DNA of 62,875 nucleotides from an uncultured Anaerococcus sp. (GCF_943908415.1 NZ_CALTSY010000007.1:1-62875); one strand, 5' to 3'; numbered from the stretch's first letter, positions 17,115 to 25,906 are shown. Numbers and translations are program-made. Notes: generated by a model from the sequence alone, not told the origin.

Positions 17115-19226
17115 TTATTTTCTATTTAGATATGTTCCATTAGAGCTTGCACCTACTAGTCTATAGTATCTTACTGGTAGCCCTCTAGAATCTCCCATAT
17201 AGCCTTTTCTTGGTGTTACAGCTACACCATTCTTGCTGTATGTCATATGGATTATGGTATCTTCAAGTGGATTTAAGATAAAGCCTGTATGTCCTGCTGC
17301 TCCTGCTGAACCACCTGGTCTTCCTGATACGAAAATATCTCCATATTGAAGTTCATTCGCACTTACTTCATACATAACGCTACCCTTAGCTCCCATTTGG
17401 AAGAGTGTTTCTGTGTTACCAACCCATGCATCTTGGCTTAAGAAGCCTCCGTAAATTAGAGATCTATATACAGCTGATGAGCAGTCTGCTTGGCTTGCTG
17501 TATTTCTTCCAGCTCCCATATTGTATGTCATTCTGCTATCTCTAGCATTAAACATCCATTCTAGAGCTTTATCTATACTCTTTTGTCCTGCTACATTGTT
17601 ATCTTCTCTAGTTGCTACACCATTTTGATCTACTGTATATACTATGCCTTTTTGTGTAATAGTTTTGTTTGGTGTAAGTCCATTTTGAGTAAAGTAATAG
17701 TATTGATTATCTATTTTCCAAACGCCTTCTTTAACATAGCCATTTGCATTTGTGTGATACTTTCTACCATCTAGTTGTACCCATGAGTTTTTAGCAACTG
17801 TTGCTACTCCTCTATTATCTATACTATAGAACTTACCTGCAGATATAACTGATTTATTTTGTTGCATAATACCATTAGTATCAAATACATATGTATTATT
17901 GTTTATAGTTCTAGCACCCTTAGCTAATTTACCATTTTCATCAGATCTATAAGTCTTACCAGCTATAGCAAACCAAGAATTTTTTGGATTTTTAGCTACA
18001 CCCTTATTATCAACTATGTAATATTTGTCTGCTGCTATTATTTTTTTGTTAGTTGCAAGTTTTCCGTTGTTATCAAAGTAATATGATTTATTATCAATTG
18101 TTGCAATACCCTTTAATAATTTTCCATTATTGTCATTGTAGTATTTATTATTATTGATAGTAGCCCATTTATTTTTTGGACTTGTCATAGAACCATCATT
18201 AGCCACAACATAGTAAGATTTATTTGTTGCAATGATTTTGTTTCTTTGTAATTGGCCATCTTTATTGAAATAGTATTTATTTCCATTGATTTGTCTAATA
18301 CCTTTGCTGATATTACCATCTTCATTTATATAATATATATTATTATTTAGGCTTGACCAAATTGCTTTAGGATTTGTAGCATTACCTTTTTCGTCTATTT
18401 CATAGAACTTATCTTCTACAATTACACGTGCATTTTTTACTAGTTTATTATCTTCATAATATCTAGTAGTACCTTTTTCATTTACAAGGTAAGCTGAGTT
18501 TTTTTGTGAATAGTAGTCTTTCTTTTCTAAATTTGTTTCTTCTTCTGTAGAATCATCAGAATCTTTGTCATCTTCTTTTTGGGAAGAATCTACATTAGAG
18601 TCTTTTTCTTCATCTTTTTCATTTTTATAAGAAGCATTTTCTTTATTTTCTAGATCCTTGCTTGTAGATTTTTTAGAATTGTAGTCTGAATTAAAGATTT
18701 CATCTAAATTTTTATTATCATAGTAAATTAAATCATCATTGTCTTCGTTAGATAGATCTTCTTGTTCATCTTCTTGATTTAAGTTAACTTTTTTATCTTC
18801 TACTTCTGAGTCATCCTCATTATTATCTTCTAAATTTGAATTACCTTCTTCTAGCTCTAAGCTAGCTTCATTTGCTTCTTCTTGTTCATTTAAATCTTGT
18901 TCTTGATCTTCTACTTGTTGATTATTTAGGTCTGTAGTATTTTCTTGTGGTGTAAGACTAGGGGTTTCGTTTAAAGAATCATAAGTCTCAACAGGCTCAT
19001 TTTCTTCATTAAAAATAGAGCTAGATTCATTTTCGCTAGCTTCAGGTGTGTTTAAGTTATTTTCTTCTGTGTTTTCCTTAGTTTCATTAGTGTCTAGATT
19101 AGTCGAATTGCTTGGTTCAACATTTAGGTCATATCCTTCATCAGCATAAGATTTATCAGCTAAACCAACAGCTGAGGATACAAATAAAGTTGAAGCAAGT
19201 AACAATGTTTTATTTATCTTTTTCAT
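17115..19226 (-). CDS. Secreted peptidoglycan hydrolase with cell-wall-binding repeats
   Basis: This 703-residue secreted protein has several parts. A signal peptide (about 1-28, ending SYA) is followed by a long Asp/Glu/Asn/Ser-rich region (30-235). About fourteen 20-residue glucan/choline-binding-type repeats follow (about 238-545), with patterns such as KYYFNKDGQ and YYFDNNGK. The C-terminal domain (about 550-690) resembles phage-type Amidase_5 of the NlpC/P60 superfamily, with DCSSAV giving the likely catalytic Cys582 and AGHTGF giving His646. It should bind the cell wall through the repeats and cut peptidoglycan. AAGGAG lies before the start. The wall-binding ligand, choline or other, cannot be decided. 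Confidence 0.85.
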   Translation of the reverse strand: MKKINKTLLLASTLFVSSAVGLADKSYADEGYDLNVEPSNSTNLDTNETKENTEENNLNTPEASENESSSIFNEENEPVETYDSLNETPSLTPQENTTDLNNQQVEDQEQDLNEQEEANEASLELEEGNSNLEDNNEDDSEVEDKKVNLNQEDEQEDLSNEDNDDLIYYDNKNLDEIFNSDYNSKKSTSKDLENKENASYKNEKDEEKDSNVDSSQKEDDKDSDDSTEEETNLEKKDYYSQKNSAYLVNEKGTTRYYEDNKLVKNARVIVEDKFYEIDEKGNATNPKAIWSSLNNNIYYINEDGNISKGIRQINGNKYYFNKDGQLQRNKIIATNKSYYVVANDGSMTSPKNKWATINNNKYYNDNNGKLLKGIATIDNKSYYFDNNGKLATNKKIIAADKYYIVDNKGVAKNPKNSWFAIAGKTYRSDENGKLAKGARTINNNTYVFDTNGIMQQNKSVISAGKFYSIDNRGVATVAKNSWVQLDGRKYHTNANGYVKEGVWKIDNQYYYFTQNGLTPNKTITQKGIVYTVDQNGVATREDNNVAGQKSIDKALEWMFNARDSRMTYNMGAGRNTASQADCSSAVYRSLIYGGFLSQDAWVGNTETLFQMGAKGSVMYEVSANELQYGDIFVSGRPGGSAGAAGHTGFILNPLEDTIIHMTYSKNGVAVTPRKGYMGDSRGLPVRYYRLVGASSNGTYLNRK

Positions 19227-19291
19227 TATTCTCCTTCATCCTATATTACAATATTATTACAAATTATATTCTCTGTTTAATTACTGACCCT

Positions 19292-19320
19292 ATTATAATA
19301 TATCTTTCCTACAATTGCAA
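19292..19320 (-). promoter_or_regulatory. Promoter of the cell-wall hydrolase
   Basis: TTGCAA (19315-19320), a 17-base spacer and TATAAT (19292-19297) on the minus strand lie about 65 bases upstream of the start. Confidence 0.65.
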
Positions 19321-19451
19321 CAAAAAGGTTACAAATTTATTAGTTTTTCTCAAACTTTTCCAAATATTTAGTTAAAAATTAATTACAATTACCCCTACAC
19401 CTATTTAAATTTAGCTATATATGGTAAAATATAAGCAATCAAGGAGGCCCT

Positions 19452-20477
19452 ATGAAAAAAAACAAAATTATTTTAAGCTTAGCCTTAGGCTTGCTACTTA
19501 CATCATGCAATCAATCAAATAATCAAAGCAAAGACCAAGTTTCAGAAGAAACTATATCCCAAGCCTTAGATGGCAAAAGCCAAACAGATGAAAATTCCAA
19601 AGATACCAACAAATCTAAGGATAAGAAAGAAAAAAAAGAAAAAATGGACTATGATGATTGGAGAGAAGTAATCGTAGATATGGGAGAATTTTCCCCTACC
19701 CTTGCTAAAAATCTCACCAATGATCAAATCCAAGAATTAGTTGATGATGCTACACAAAAATCAGAAGAAACAGGATATTGGGATGTTAAAGACTTTGTAT
19801 TCCAAGAATTATCTAGGCAATATCCTGAGTTATCAGAAAAATTCCCACTAGATACTATAGAGAGAAGAGAAAACTGGGTTGCTTCAGAAGAAGGAACTAA
19901 TACTGACAAGTTTGAATATGAAAGACGTGTCATGGCTGATTCAGGCTATGATTCAGGCCAAATATGGTCAGTAGATGATAAAGAAATTGAGGATGCTTTC
20001 CATAAGGCTTATGAAGATGACCCTAAGCTATACTATGACGATTATGTAGAAAATGCAGCTGCTGATTTATTTGGTGACTCTAAAGATGATAAGGAAACAA
20101 AAGAGAATGAAGAAGAATCCTTAAAATCAAAAGATAAAAATACTACGGATGAAGACGAAAATATAGAATCAGAAAACACTAATGAAGATTCTAGTAATGA
20201 TAGCAATAAAAATACTGTTCAAAAATACGGATCTAGTCAAACAGACTACGATGCTATCAAAACAGCCCTAGTACAATACTATGAATTTAGTCCATCAAGT
20301 GTAAACCAAATGAGTAATGAAGACATAGACCTAGCCTATACCCGCGCTATGAATAGATTAGAAGAAACAGGATTTGGTGATATAGGACTTATATTTGAAG
20401 AACTAGGCAAGATGTACCCAGGGGCATCAAAAATGTATCCAGGAGATACAAGCGAAAGTACTGAAGCAAATAATTAA
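19452..20477 (+). CDS. Lipoprotein with three copies of an unknown helical domain
   Basis: This 341-residue lipoprotein has signal MKKNKIILSLALGLLLTSC, with Cys19 as anchor, and a Lys/Asp-rich linker. It then contains two clearly related 65-residue units (67-135 and 266-333) that share EFSP near the start, a Q/E-I-x-x-L helix, EETG in the middle and a final YPE/YPG-x-SxxxP segment. A third, more diverged copy lies between them (about 153-208). The spacer 209-265 is acidic and low-complexity. I do not recognise the family. AAGGAGG is an excellent ribosome site. It sits divergently from the cell-wall hydrolase, so a surface role is likely. Confidence 0.75.
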   Translation: MKKNKIILSLALGLLLTSCNQSNNQSKDQVSEETISQALDGKSQTDENSKDTNKSKDKKEKKEKMDYDDWREVIVDMGEFSPTLAKNLTNDQIQELVDDATQKSEETGYWDVKDFVFQELSRQYPELSEKFPLDTIERRENWVASEEGTNTDKFEYERRVMADSGYDSGQIWSVDDKEIEDAFHKAYEDDPKLYYDDYVENAAADLFGDSKDDKETKENEEESLKSKDKNTTDEDENIESENTNEDSSNDSNKNTVQKYGSSQTDYDAIKTALVQYYEFSPSSVNQMSNEDIDLAYTRAMNRLEETGFGDIGLIFEELGKMYPGASKMYPGDTSESTEANN

Positions 20478-20480
20478 TAA

Positions 20481-20524
20481 AAAATACTATTGCTAAGCAA
20501 AAGCAGCTTAAGCAATAGTATTTT
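20481..20524. terminator. Bidirectional terminator
   Basis: AATACTATTGCT pairs with AGCAATAGTATT, with A and T runs on the outsides. It separates the lipoprotein gene from the convergent DDAH-like gene. Confidence 0.82.
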
Positions 20525-20574
20525 AATTTACATTATAAAATATCAATATAGTAAATTGTAACTACAAAGAATAA

Positions 20575-21354
20575 TTAGAATCTCAAAGACAAACAAGTCA
20601 AGCTTCCATCAATCTTTTTAAATTCATCAGTATTTATTACTTCAACTGGATATCCTAAAGCTTTGATATAAGATAAGGTCTTTGGAAATCCTTCTGGGAC
20701 TAAGACTGTACCATTTATATAAAGACTATTAATAGCATATAGTTCTTCTTTTGGAACTACGAAACGATTGAACTTTTGAAAGTCTTTTTCTTTATTCATT
20801 TTTTCACTAACTAGCATATTATTATTTTCAAGATAGATTGCAAAATCTTTTAAGTGTAACCCCTCTGTTACTGAGATAGTGGACGTAGTATAGCCGTATT
20901 TAGATACTATTTTATCAAATTGTCTTGCAGCTTCTTCATTAGTCCTATCAGATAATCCAATATAGATATGCTTACCTACAAGCATAACATCTCCACCTTC
21001 CATAGTTCCTGGAGCTTCTATGTAATAAATCCTATCGTCTGAATAAAACTTCTTGATAGCTGGCTCTATCTCAAACTTTTCTCCATACCTACTCTCTCTT
21101 GGTGAATTAGTTATGATAGCACATTCTTTTAAAACCACTGCTGGATCTTCTACAAAGCAAGAGTCTGGATATTCTTCTAAGGGATCTAAGACAAAGGCTT
21201 CCACACCTAATTTCTCGATTGTTTTTACATAATTTGCGTGTTGGTCGATAGCTTTTTCATATAAGGGTTTATCCTCACTAAACATCCCTGTGCTAATACC
21301 TTCTAACATTGATTTACTAGGTTTCCTTACAATTATGTTATTAAATTCAAGCAT
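20575..21354 (-). CDS. Dimethylarginine dimethylaminohydrolase-like amidinohydrolase
   Basis: This 259-residue protein belongs to the DDAH branch of the guanidine-modifying superfamily. Visible features are DSCFVEDPA (substrate-binding Asp/Glu), GTMEGGDV, the catalytic histidine in GLHLKD and the near-terminal nucleophile Cys254 in GSLTCLSLRF. It would hydrolyse a methylarginine or a related guanidino compound to citrulline-like product and amine. Genes of this family in bacteria are often annotated only as amidinotransferase. AAGGAGG precedes the ATG. Its start directly abuts the ruined 3' end of the regulator upstream. Confidence 0.85.
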   Translation of the reverse strand: MLEFNNIIVRKPSKSMLEGISTGMFSEDKPLYEKAIDQHANYVKTIEKLGVEAFVLDPLEEYPDSCFVEDPAVVLKECAIITNSPRESRYGEKFEIEPAIKKFYSDDRIYYIEAPGTMEGGDVMLVGKHIYIGLSDRTNEEAARQFDKIVSKYGYTTSTISVTEGLHLKDFAIYLENNNMLVSEKMNKEKDFQKFNRFVVPKEELYAINSLYINGTVLVPEGFPKTLSYIKALGYPVEVINTDEFKKIDGSLTCLSLRF

Positions 21355-21360
21355 AATTCC

Positions 21361-22031
21361 TCCTTATAGTTGTTAGTATTAGAGCTTAGTTTTATGGCCC
21401 TTTGACAAATATTTATACATTTCGTGTAGTTTTTCTTCATATAGTTGTACTTGGATAGGTTATATAAGATATCTATGTAGTTATTATCAGTTATTTCTAT
21501 ATTTTATATCAAGTGATCTAGTATCAATTTTGCCTTATCTTCAAAATTATTATAAAAGTTTTTAAATCCTTGTGTTAAATCTTTACCATTAATCTCTAAA
21601 GCCTTTAATAAATCATCTCTAAACTTATTAATATCTTTTTCGTATATTCCTTCATAGTACAATACATATTGCATAAGCTTAGTTTCATAAGTTTTTGGTA
21701 TAAGATTCCTTAGATTTCTAAGTTTATCAATATTGGTATAAAGATTGGTTAAGGCTAAATTTTCTAAATCATTGTCTATAGCACTTATCTGCTTATTTAT
21801 AAGATTCCAAGAAGAGCCGCAATCATTCATTAAGATTATCTCAAAGTCTATACCTAGGACTTCTAGTATTTCTAAAAGATTACCTACCCTAGGATTGTTG
21901 TGATTATTTTCTATCCTAAGCAAGCTCTCTTCAGATATTCCTACTATACTAGCCAGTTTTTTCTGAGAAATCTTTCTATTTTTCCTAATCCTTCTAATTT
22001 CACTGCCTATAAAACTATAATCATTAAACAT
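21361..22031 (-). pseudogene. Degraded XRE/TPR regulator, paralog of the intact one at 25.9-26.8 kb
   Basis: The first 175 codons (22031 down to a TAA at 21504-21506) encode an N-terminal XRE helix-turn-helix (SFIGSEIRRIRKNRKISQKK) and part of a helical repeat domain. Past the TAA the same frame stays open to the ribosome site of the next gene. It still reads TPR-like sequence such as ILYNLSKYNYMKKNYTKC, matching ICYNLARYYYMEHSYTTS of the intact paralog. About 25 residues around the stop are missing relative to that paralog, and the far C-terminus is lost at the DDAH gene. A shortened 175-residue product with a good ribosome site (AGGGGCGG) could still bind DNA. Confidence 0.75.
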
Positions 22032-22183
22032 CCGCCCCTACTTCTTAAGCTATATCTTATAATATAGTACTTTAATCATCATTATCTTACCGATACCAAA
22101 TAATTTTACAAATAATCCATCAAAGTGTTCAATCTATCATACTAATTTATTATATTTTTATAATCATTTATTTATAAATAGTT

Positions 22184-22260
22184 AAAAAATCCACATCATT
22201 ATATGTTTCTTAAAAGTCTAATTAAGATGATTTTAAGACAAACTGTTTTGATGTGGACTT
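22184..22260 (-). terminator. Long-stem terminator of the ABC operon
   Basis: CCACATCA (22191-22198) pairs with TGATGTGG (22249-22256). An inner pair (GTTTCTTAAAA with TTTTAAGACAAAC) extends the stem. On the minus strand a run of six T follows. It lies right after the ATPase stop. Confidence 0.72.
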
Positions 22261-22276
22261 ACCTTACACTGTTTTA

Positions 22277-22948
22277 TTAGAATATTTCAAAATATGTTTT
22301 TTTAAGATTCTCATCTAGTAATCTTATTTTGTTATTAATTATTATATACATCCTATCCGATAGCTTTTCTAGGTACTCATGTTGGTGGGATGTTATTAAT
22401 ATGGTTTTATTTTGGGATTTTAGATTTTTTATTATGTTAACTACATCAATATTTGATTGAAAATCAAGAGCATTGAATGGTTCATCTAAGAATATCAAAT
22501 CTTGACCTTCCATTATTGCTTGGCATATACCAAGCTTTTGTTTCATTCCTTGAGAATAGTTCTTAACTTTGGTCTTATCATCAGGGTTTAACCCCACGCT
22601 AATCATAGCTTCTTTAATTTGATCTTCTGTGATTAAATTTTTTATATCTGCAAGCATTTTAAGATTTGTAAAGCCATCATAAAACTCTATATATCCTGGT
22701 TGATTTACAAAGTAGCCTATGTTTTCTGGAAAATCTAAGTTTTTACCTACTCTTTTCTCATTAACAAGTATCTGACCACTATCGTAATCTTCTATACCCG
22801 CTAGCATCTTAAATAGTACACTCTTTCCTGTACCATTACTTCCTACTATGCCTACACATTCCCCTTTATTTATAGTCAATGATACATCTTCATAAAGGAC
22901 TTTAGTTCCAAACTTCTTAGTTATATTATTTACTTTGATTGTTTCCAT
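22277..22948 (-). CDS. ABC transporter ATP-binding protein
   Basis: This 223-residue single-domain ATPase has Walker A GSNGTGKS (about 36-43), a Q-loop in VNQPGY, signature YSQGMKQK, Walker B LIFLDEPFNALD and the H-switch TSHQHEY. It resembles the drug/bacteriocin-export or immunity type (CcmA-like). It overlaps the membrane gene upstream by 23 bases and ends at the long-stem terminator. It is the last gene of the peptide/ABC cluster and should drive the two membrane proteins. Confidence 0.88.
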   Translation of the reverse strand: METIKVNNITKKFGTKVLYEDVSLTINKGECVGIVGSNGTGKSVLFKMLAGIEDYDSGQILVNEKRVGKNLDFPENIGYFVNQPGYIEFYDGFTNLKMLADIKNLITEDQIKEAMISVGLNPDDKTKVKNYSQGMKQKLGICQAIMEGQDLIFLDEPFNALDFQSNIDVVNIIKNLKSQNKTILITSHQHEYLEKLSDRMYIIINNKIRLLDENLKKTYFEIF

Positions 22949-24458
22949 ACTTATAACCCCTATTATGTTTTAAAATTACTAATACTAAATATAACAATAC
23001 TGCTAATAATTCAATATAAATAACCCAACTAACTCCTCCATCTTCCAACAAATTCACTATCCCATAGTTAAATTTAAACAGGTCATAGGAAGCTAGAAAA
23101 AAGAAAATGAATTTGCTTAGTAGAATTATAACCATCGAAAATACTTCTCCTATAAATGATGATAGAATATAAAATACTCCAAAACAAAAAAGAAGGTTTA
23201 TAGCAAATCCTAAACTATATTCACTTAATATACCTATATCAAAAATCATTCCATACATTTCTCTAAGAAAACTAGTATTTAGCTTAGATGATTGTCCTAC
23301 AAAAAAGCATGTATAATTTATCAAAATTACTATTGCTATATAAAATAAAATATAGGAAAAATGAATTTTTCTTATATTGTATTTAAAATCTTCATTATTC
23401 TTAAACCTTATAAGCAAAGGTTCATTAAAGTAATTATTAATCCTGCTCTTAGATACACCAAGTATAAATATAGGAGCAGTATTTATTATAGTTAAGGACA
23501 ACCAAGATATAAAAGAATTCTCATTAGTAGAACTTCCAAATAAGGTAAGTAAAGGTAAATCTCTAATGTTAAAATCAATATTTCCTATATTCTTTATATA
23601 GTTAAGCAAATATATAGATAAAAGTACTATAAAACTTATAGATATATCTTTTCTATTTATTATCAATTCTTTAAAAGATTTATTAGTCTTTGCTATTGGC
23701 CTTAGCCTAACTACAGTAGAAAAAATAAGAACTATCCCTATAATTACGACAAGTATAAATTTAAATAGTCCATTTACCATTAATCCATGGTGGAGCAGAA
23801 TATAGTTATTAAAAAATAAAATAGGAATTTTTATTTTCAAGTCAGTTTTAAAACCTATATACGTAAGCATGTATATGATAATAGCTGATATAATTGTATT
23901 TTTATACCCCTTAGCCTGGTTAATCTTAGTTAGTAGAGCGTACAATACTATAAAACCAAATATATAATATATAGTAGCCGCAATTATAGCAAAAATTATA
24001 TTATTAAAGATACTTATATAACTATTATATAATTCAACTATTTCACTGTATCCTTCAACTACTATAGGACTTAGACTAGTTGTAGTATTGAAGTTTAAAG
24101 CTCCTATTACTAAAAGTATAAGTATGTGGGCTAGAAAATATAAACTTATAAATACTAAAAAATATCTTATTTTACTTAAATTATAAGCAAATATATTTTT
24201 ATATCTGATCTGTTCTGCATAGTTTATATCCTTGATATCTCTTGAAACTATTACAATAATAGAAATTATCATACAATACAAAACATAATAGTGGTCTGTT
24301 AAGTTCAAAAGTATAAAATCCCACATATCTATATGAAATTTCTGGTAAGTAGGGATATTAGATCCTGCTATAAAGCATAGTACTATAAAGTCTAAAAGTA
24401 ATATAATATAATTTTCTTTGATCTTTGCAAGTATTATATCTTTATTCATTTTTTTCAT
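22926..24458 (-). CDS. Large membrane subunit of the peptide-cluster ABC transporter
   Basis: This 510-residue very hydrophobic protein has about twelve predicted TM segments and short loops. No recognised catalytic motif was seen. Position and overlaps (17 bases with the upstream permease, 23 with the ATPase) make it the second membrane subunit of an ABC exporter or immunity pump. An alternative ATG three codons later also fits the AAGG ribosome site. The family could not be named. Confidence 0.7.
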   Translation of the reverse strand: MKKMNKDIILAKIKENYIILLLDFIVLCFIAGSNIPTYQKFHIDMWDFILLNLTDHYYVLYCMIISIIVIVSRDIKDINYAEQIRYKNIFAYNLSKIRYFLVFISLYFLAHILILLVIGALNFNTTTSLSPIVVEGYSEIVELYNSYISIFNNIIFAIIAATIYYIFGFIVLYALLTKINQAKGYKNTIISAIIIYMLTYIGFKTDLKIKIPILFFNNYILLHHGLMVNGLFKFILVVIIGIVLIFSTVVRLRPIAKTNKSFKELIINRKDISISFIVLLSIYLLNYIKNIGNIDFNIRDLPLLTLFGSSTNENSFISWLSLTIINTAPIFILGVSKSRINNYFNEPLLIRFKNNEDFKYNIRKIHFSYILFYIAIVILINYTCFFVGQSSKLNTSFLREMYGMIFDIGILSEYSLGFAINLLFCFGVFYILSSFIGEVFSMVIILLSKFIFFFLASYDLFKFNYGIVNLLEDGGVSWVIYIELLAVLLYLVLVILKHNRGYKYGNNQSK

Positions 24459-25194
24459 ACCTTGACCTTAACAGGCGGTAAGTTAGGTATATAACTAATG
24501 AGTATACCAATATTCCAATAATTATATTTATAGGATTCATAAGATTTTCATCTAATCTATTTAATATCAGAGCTGTCATAAAACTAAATTGAGGTATTTT
24601 AAGAATACCAGTTATAAAGTTTTCCAGCACACTGTATATAAAGGGAGCTAGTAAAACTAGGAATAAATTCCCAATATAAAGGGAAATTATCTGGCCAAAT
24701 AAGCAAATAAGTGTAGCTACAAAAGCCTTGTATAAGGACCATATAATCCCAAATCTAAGGGGGCTATTCATCTGCAAATTCCCTAAAAGATAGCCAGCAT
24801 AGGATGGTTTACTAAACTCTTGGCTTATACTTGCTATATTGATAGAAAAAACTATAGCTAATAGATTGGCTACAAATACCATTACAAAACAGCTTATTAA
24901 AGATGATAGCATGTAGTAAGTTATGTATTTTTTCTTTGAAATCCTCACTCCAGCATAGTCTATAAAGCCATTTTTAACTATATGGTATGTATAAAAAGAA
25001 AAAGGAATAGTTAATAAAAGTGGCAAAAAGAAATCCACTGGAGAAGAACCGTATATATATGGGTCTATAGGATAGTAAATCATCGAATTACCATTATAAA
25101 TATAAATAAGTACAAATACAGCTATCATATATACAGCTGTAGTTATTAGACTTGTTATTAATTTTTCTTTAATAAATTTGTTTAGTATTTTCAT
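24442..25194 (-). CDS. Small membrane subunit of the peptide-cluster ABC transporter
   Basis: This 250-residue protein has about six TM segments, the size and layout of ABC-2-type permeases. There is no Shine-Dalgarno sequence before the ATG. The upstream space is instead occupied by a hairpin ending in TTTT, so its translation may be weak or controlled. It overlaps the next membrane gene by 17 bases. Confidence 0.7.
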   Translation of the reverse strand: MKILNKFIKEKLITSLITTAVYMIAVFVLIYIYNGNSMIYYPIDPYIYGSSPVDFFLPLLLTIPFSFYTYHIVKNGFIDYAGVRISKKKYITYYMLSSLISCFVMVFVANLLAIVFSINIASISQEFSKPSYAGYLLGNLQMNSPLRFGIIWSLYKAFVATLICLFGQIISLYIGNLFLVLLAPFIYSVLENFITGILKIPQFSFMTALILNRLDENLMNPINIIIGILVYSLVIYLTYRLLRSRYEKNE

Positions 25195-25210
25195 ATTTTT
25201 ATCTAGTAAA

Positions 25211-25235
25211 ATAGCTTAGCATTACACTAAGCTAT
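25211..25235 (-). terminator. Hairpin between the secreted protein and permease genes (probable attenuator)
   Basis: Perfect 9-base arms ATAGCTTAG and CTAAGCTAT with a 7-base loop are followed on the minus strand by only TTTT. This is a partial terminator that would let the exported products be made in excess over the transporter. Confidence 0.6.
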
Positions 25236-25259
25236 CTTACTTTTCCTTAATTTTAAAAT

Positions 25260-25664
25260 TTAGTTACTTCTCCAAGAACCTGAAACTTGAACAGCTACTG
25301 GTGTATCGAAATCATTTGAAAATTGTAGTCTTATTTTATCCCCTTTTTTATGATTTACATTTCCGTCCAAATCACGCTCGGACTGACTTTTTACATTCCT
25401 TGTCCACGCTCCTGCAGTTCCATTACTTTCTTGCATTCTGACATCTACTAAATATCCACCACCTACAGAAGAAGAAGATAAATTTCCATTAGCTCCTGAA
25501 GTAGCTTTTGTTTGATATCCAGTATATCCGTTTCCATTCAATCTACCTACAGTAGTGTTGTATCCTGAATAAGACGTACCTGCAAATACCATCGTTGTTC
25601 CTAGTAAAACTGGAAGTGCAGTAACAAATACAACTTTAGAGATATTTTCTTTGATTTTTTTCAT
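25260..25664 (-). CDS. Secreted Gly/Ser-rich beta protein of the ABC cluster
   Basis: This 134-residue protein has a clear signal peptide (MKKIKENISK to about residue 28, VFA before GTSYSGY). The mature 106-residue domain has no cysteine and is rich in Gly, Ser, Asn and aromatic residues, with alternating hydrophobic patterns typical of a small beta-sandwich ending VSGSWRSN. I do not recognise the family. Size, export signal and location before an ABC transporter would fit a bacteriocin-like effector, an immunity factor or a secreted sensor. It lies 29 bases after the 41-residue peptide gene and before the attenuator hairpin. Confidence 0.75.
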   Translation of the reverse strand: MKKIKENISKVVFVTALPVLLGTTMVFAGTSYSGYNTTVGRLNGNGYTGYQTKATSGANGNLSSSSVGGGYLVDVRMQESNGTAGAWTRNVKSQSERDLDGNVNHKKGDKIRLQFSNDFDTPVAVQVSGSWRSN

Positions 25665-25693
25665 AATTATACCTCTATTTTTAAATAAATACC

Positions 25694-25819
25694 TTATATA
25701 CCGAAATAATAGTTAGTATCAATCCCATGTGTAAATATAGGTCTATCGGAATCACTATCATCTTTTCCCATCGGAAAAAATATAGAAATCGCCAACAATA
25801 AACTTAATATTTTTTTCAT
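25694..25819 (-). CDS. 41-residue exported-type peptide, candidate signal peptide of the XRE/TPR regulator
   Basis: This short gene is preceded by AGGAAG at good spacing. It encodes a signal-like N-terminus (MKKILSLLLAISIFF), an acidic linker (KDDSDSD) and a C-terminus THGIDTNYYFGI; there are no cysteines. It lies between the XRE/TPR regulator, which has its own terminator, and the secreted 134-residue protein, as the first gene of the operon. The size and layout match precursors of RRNPP pheromones (PapR, SHP, ComS), where the C-terminal residues are released and re-imported. That role is inferred; a small membrane or toxin peptide is the main alternative. Confidence 0.6.
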   Translation of the reverse strand: MKKILSLLLAISIFFPMGKDDSDSDRPIFTHGIDTNYYFGI

Positions 25820-25844
25820 TATATCTTCCTAGAATTTTTTTTAC

Positions 25845-25882
25845 AGTCATGACTATAATATGAACTTATTTAGCTAGCTTAA
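25845..25882 (-). promoter_or_regulatory. Predicted promoter and operator of the peptide operon
   Basis: TATTAT (25855-25860) has a poor -35, TTAAGC (25877-25882), 16 bases upstream. A perfect palindrome AGTCATGACT (25845-25854) sits directly after the -10, and AGCTAGCT (25872-25879) overlaps the -35. A weak -35 with flanking palindromes suggests control by the neighbouring XRE regulator. Confidence 0.45.
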
Positions 25883-25906
25883 TATAATTATAAATAATTC
25901 TATAAT

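Noticed and set aside
25260..25664. Lactococcin 972-type bacteriocin
   Set aside because: The size and secretion signal are similar, but the mature sequence does not show that family's motifs as I know them, so no bacteriocin name is given.
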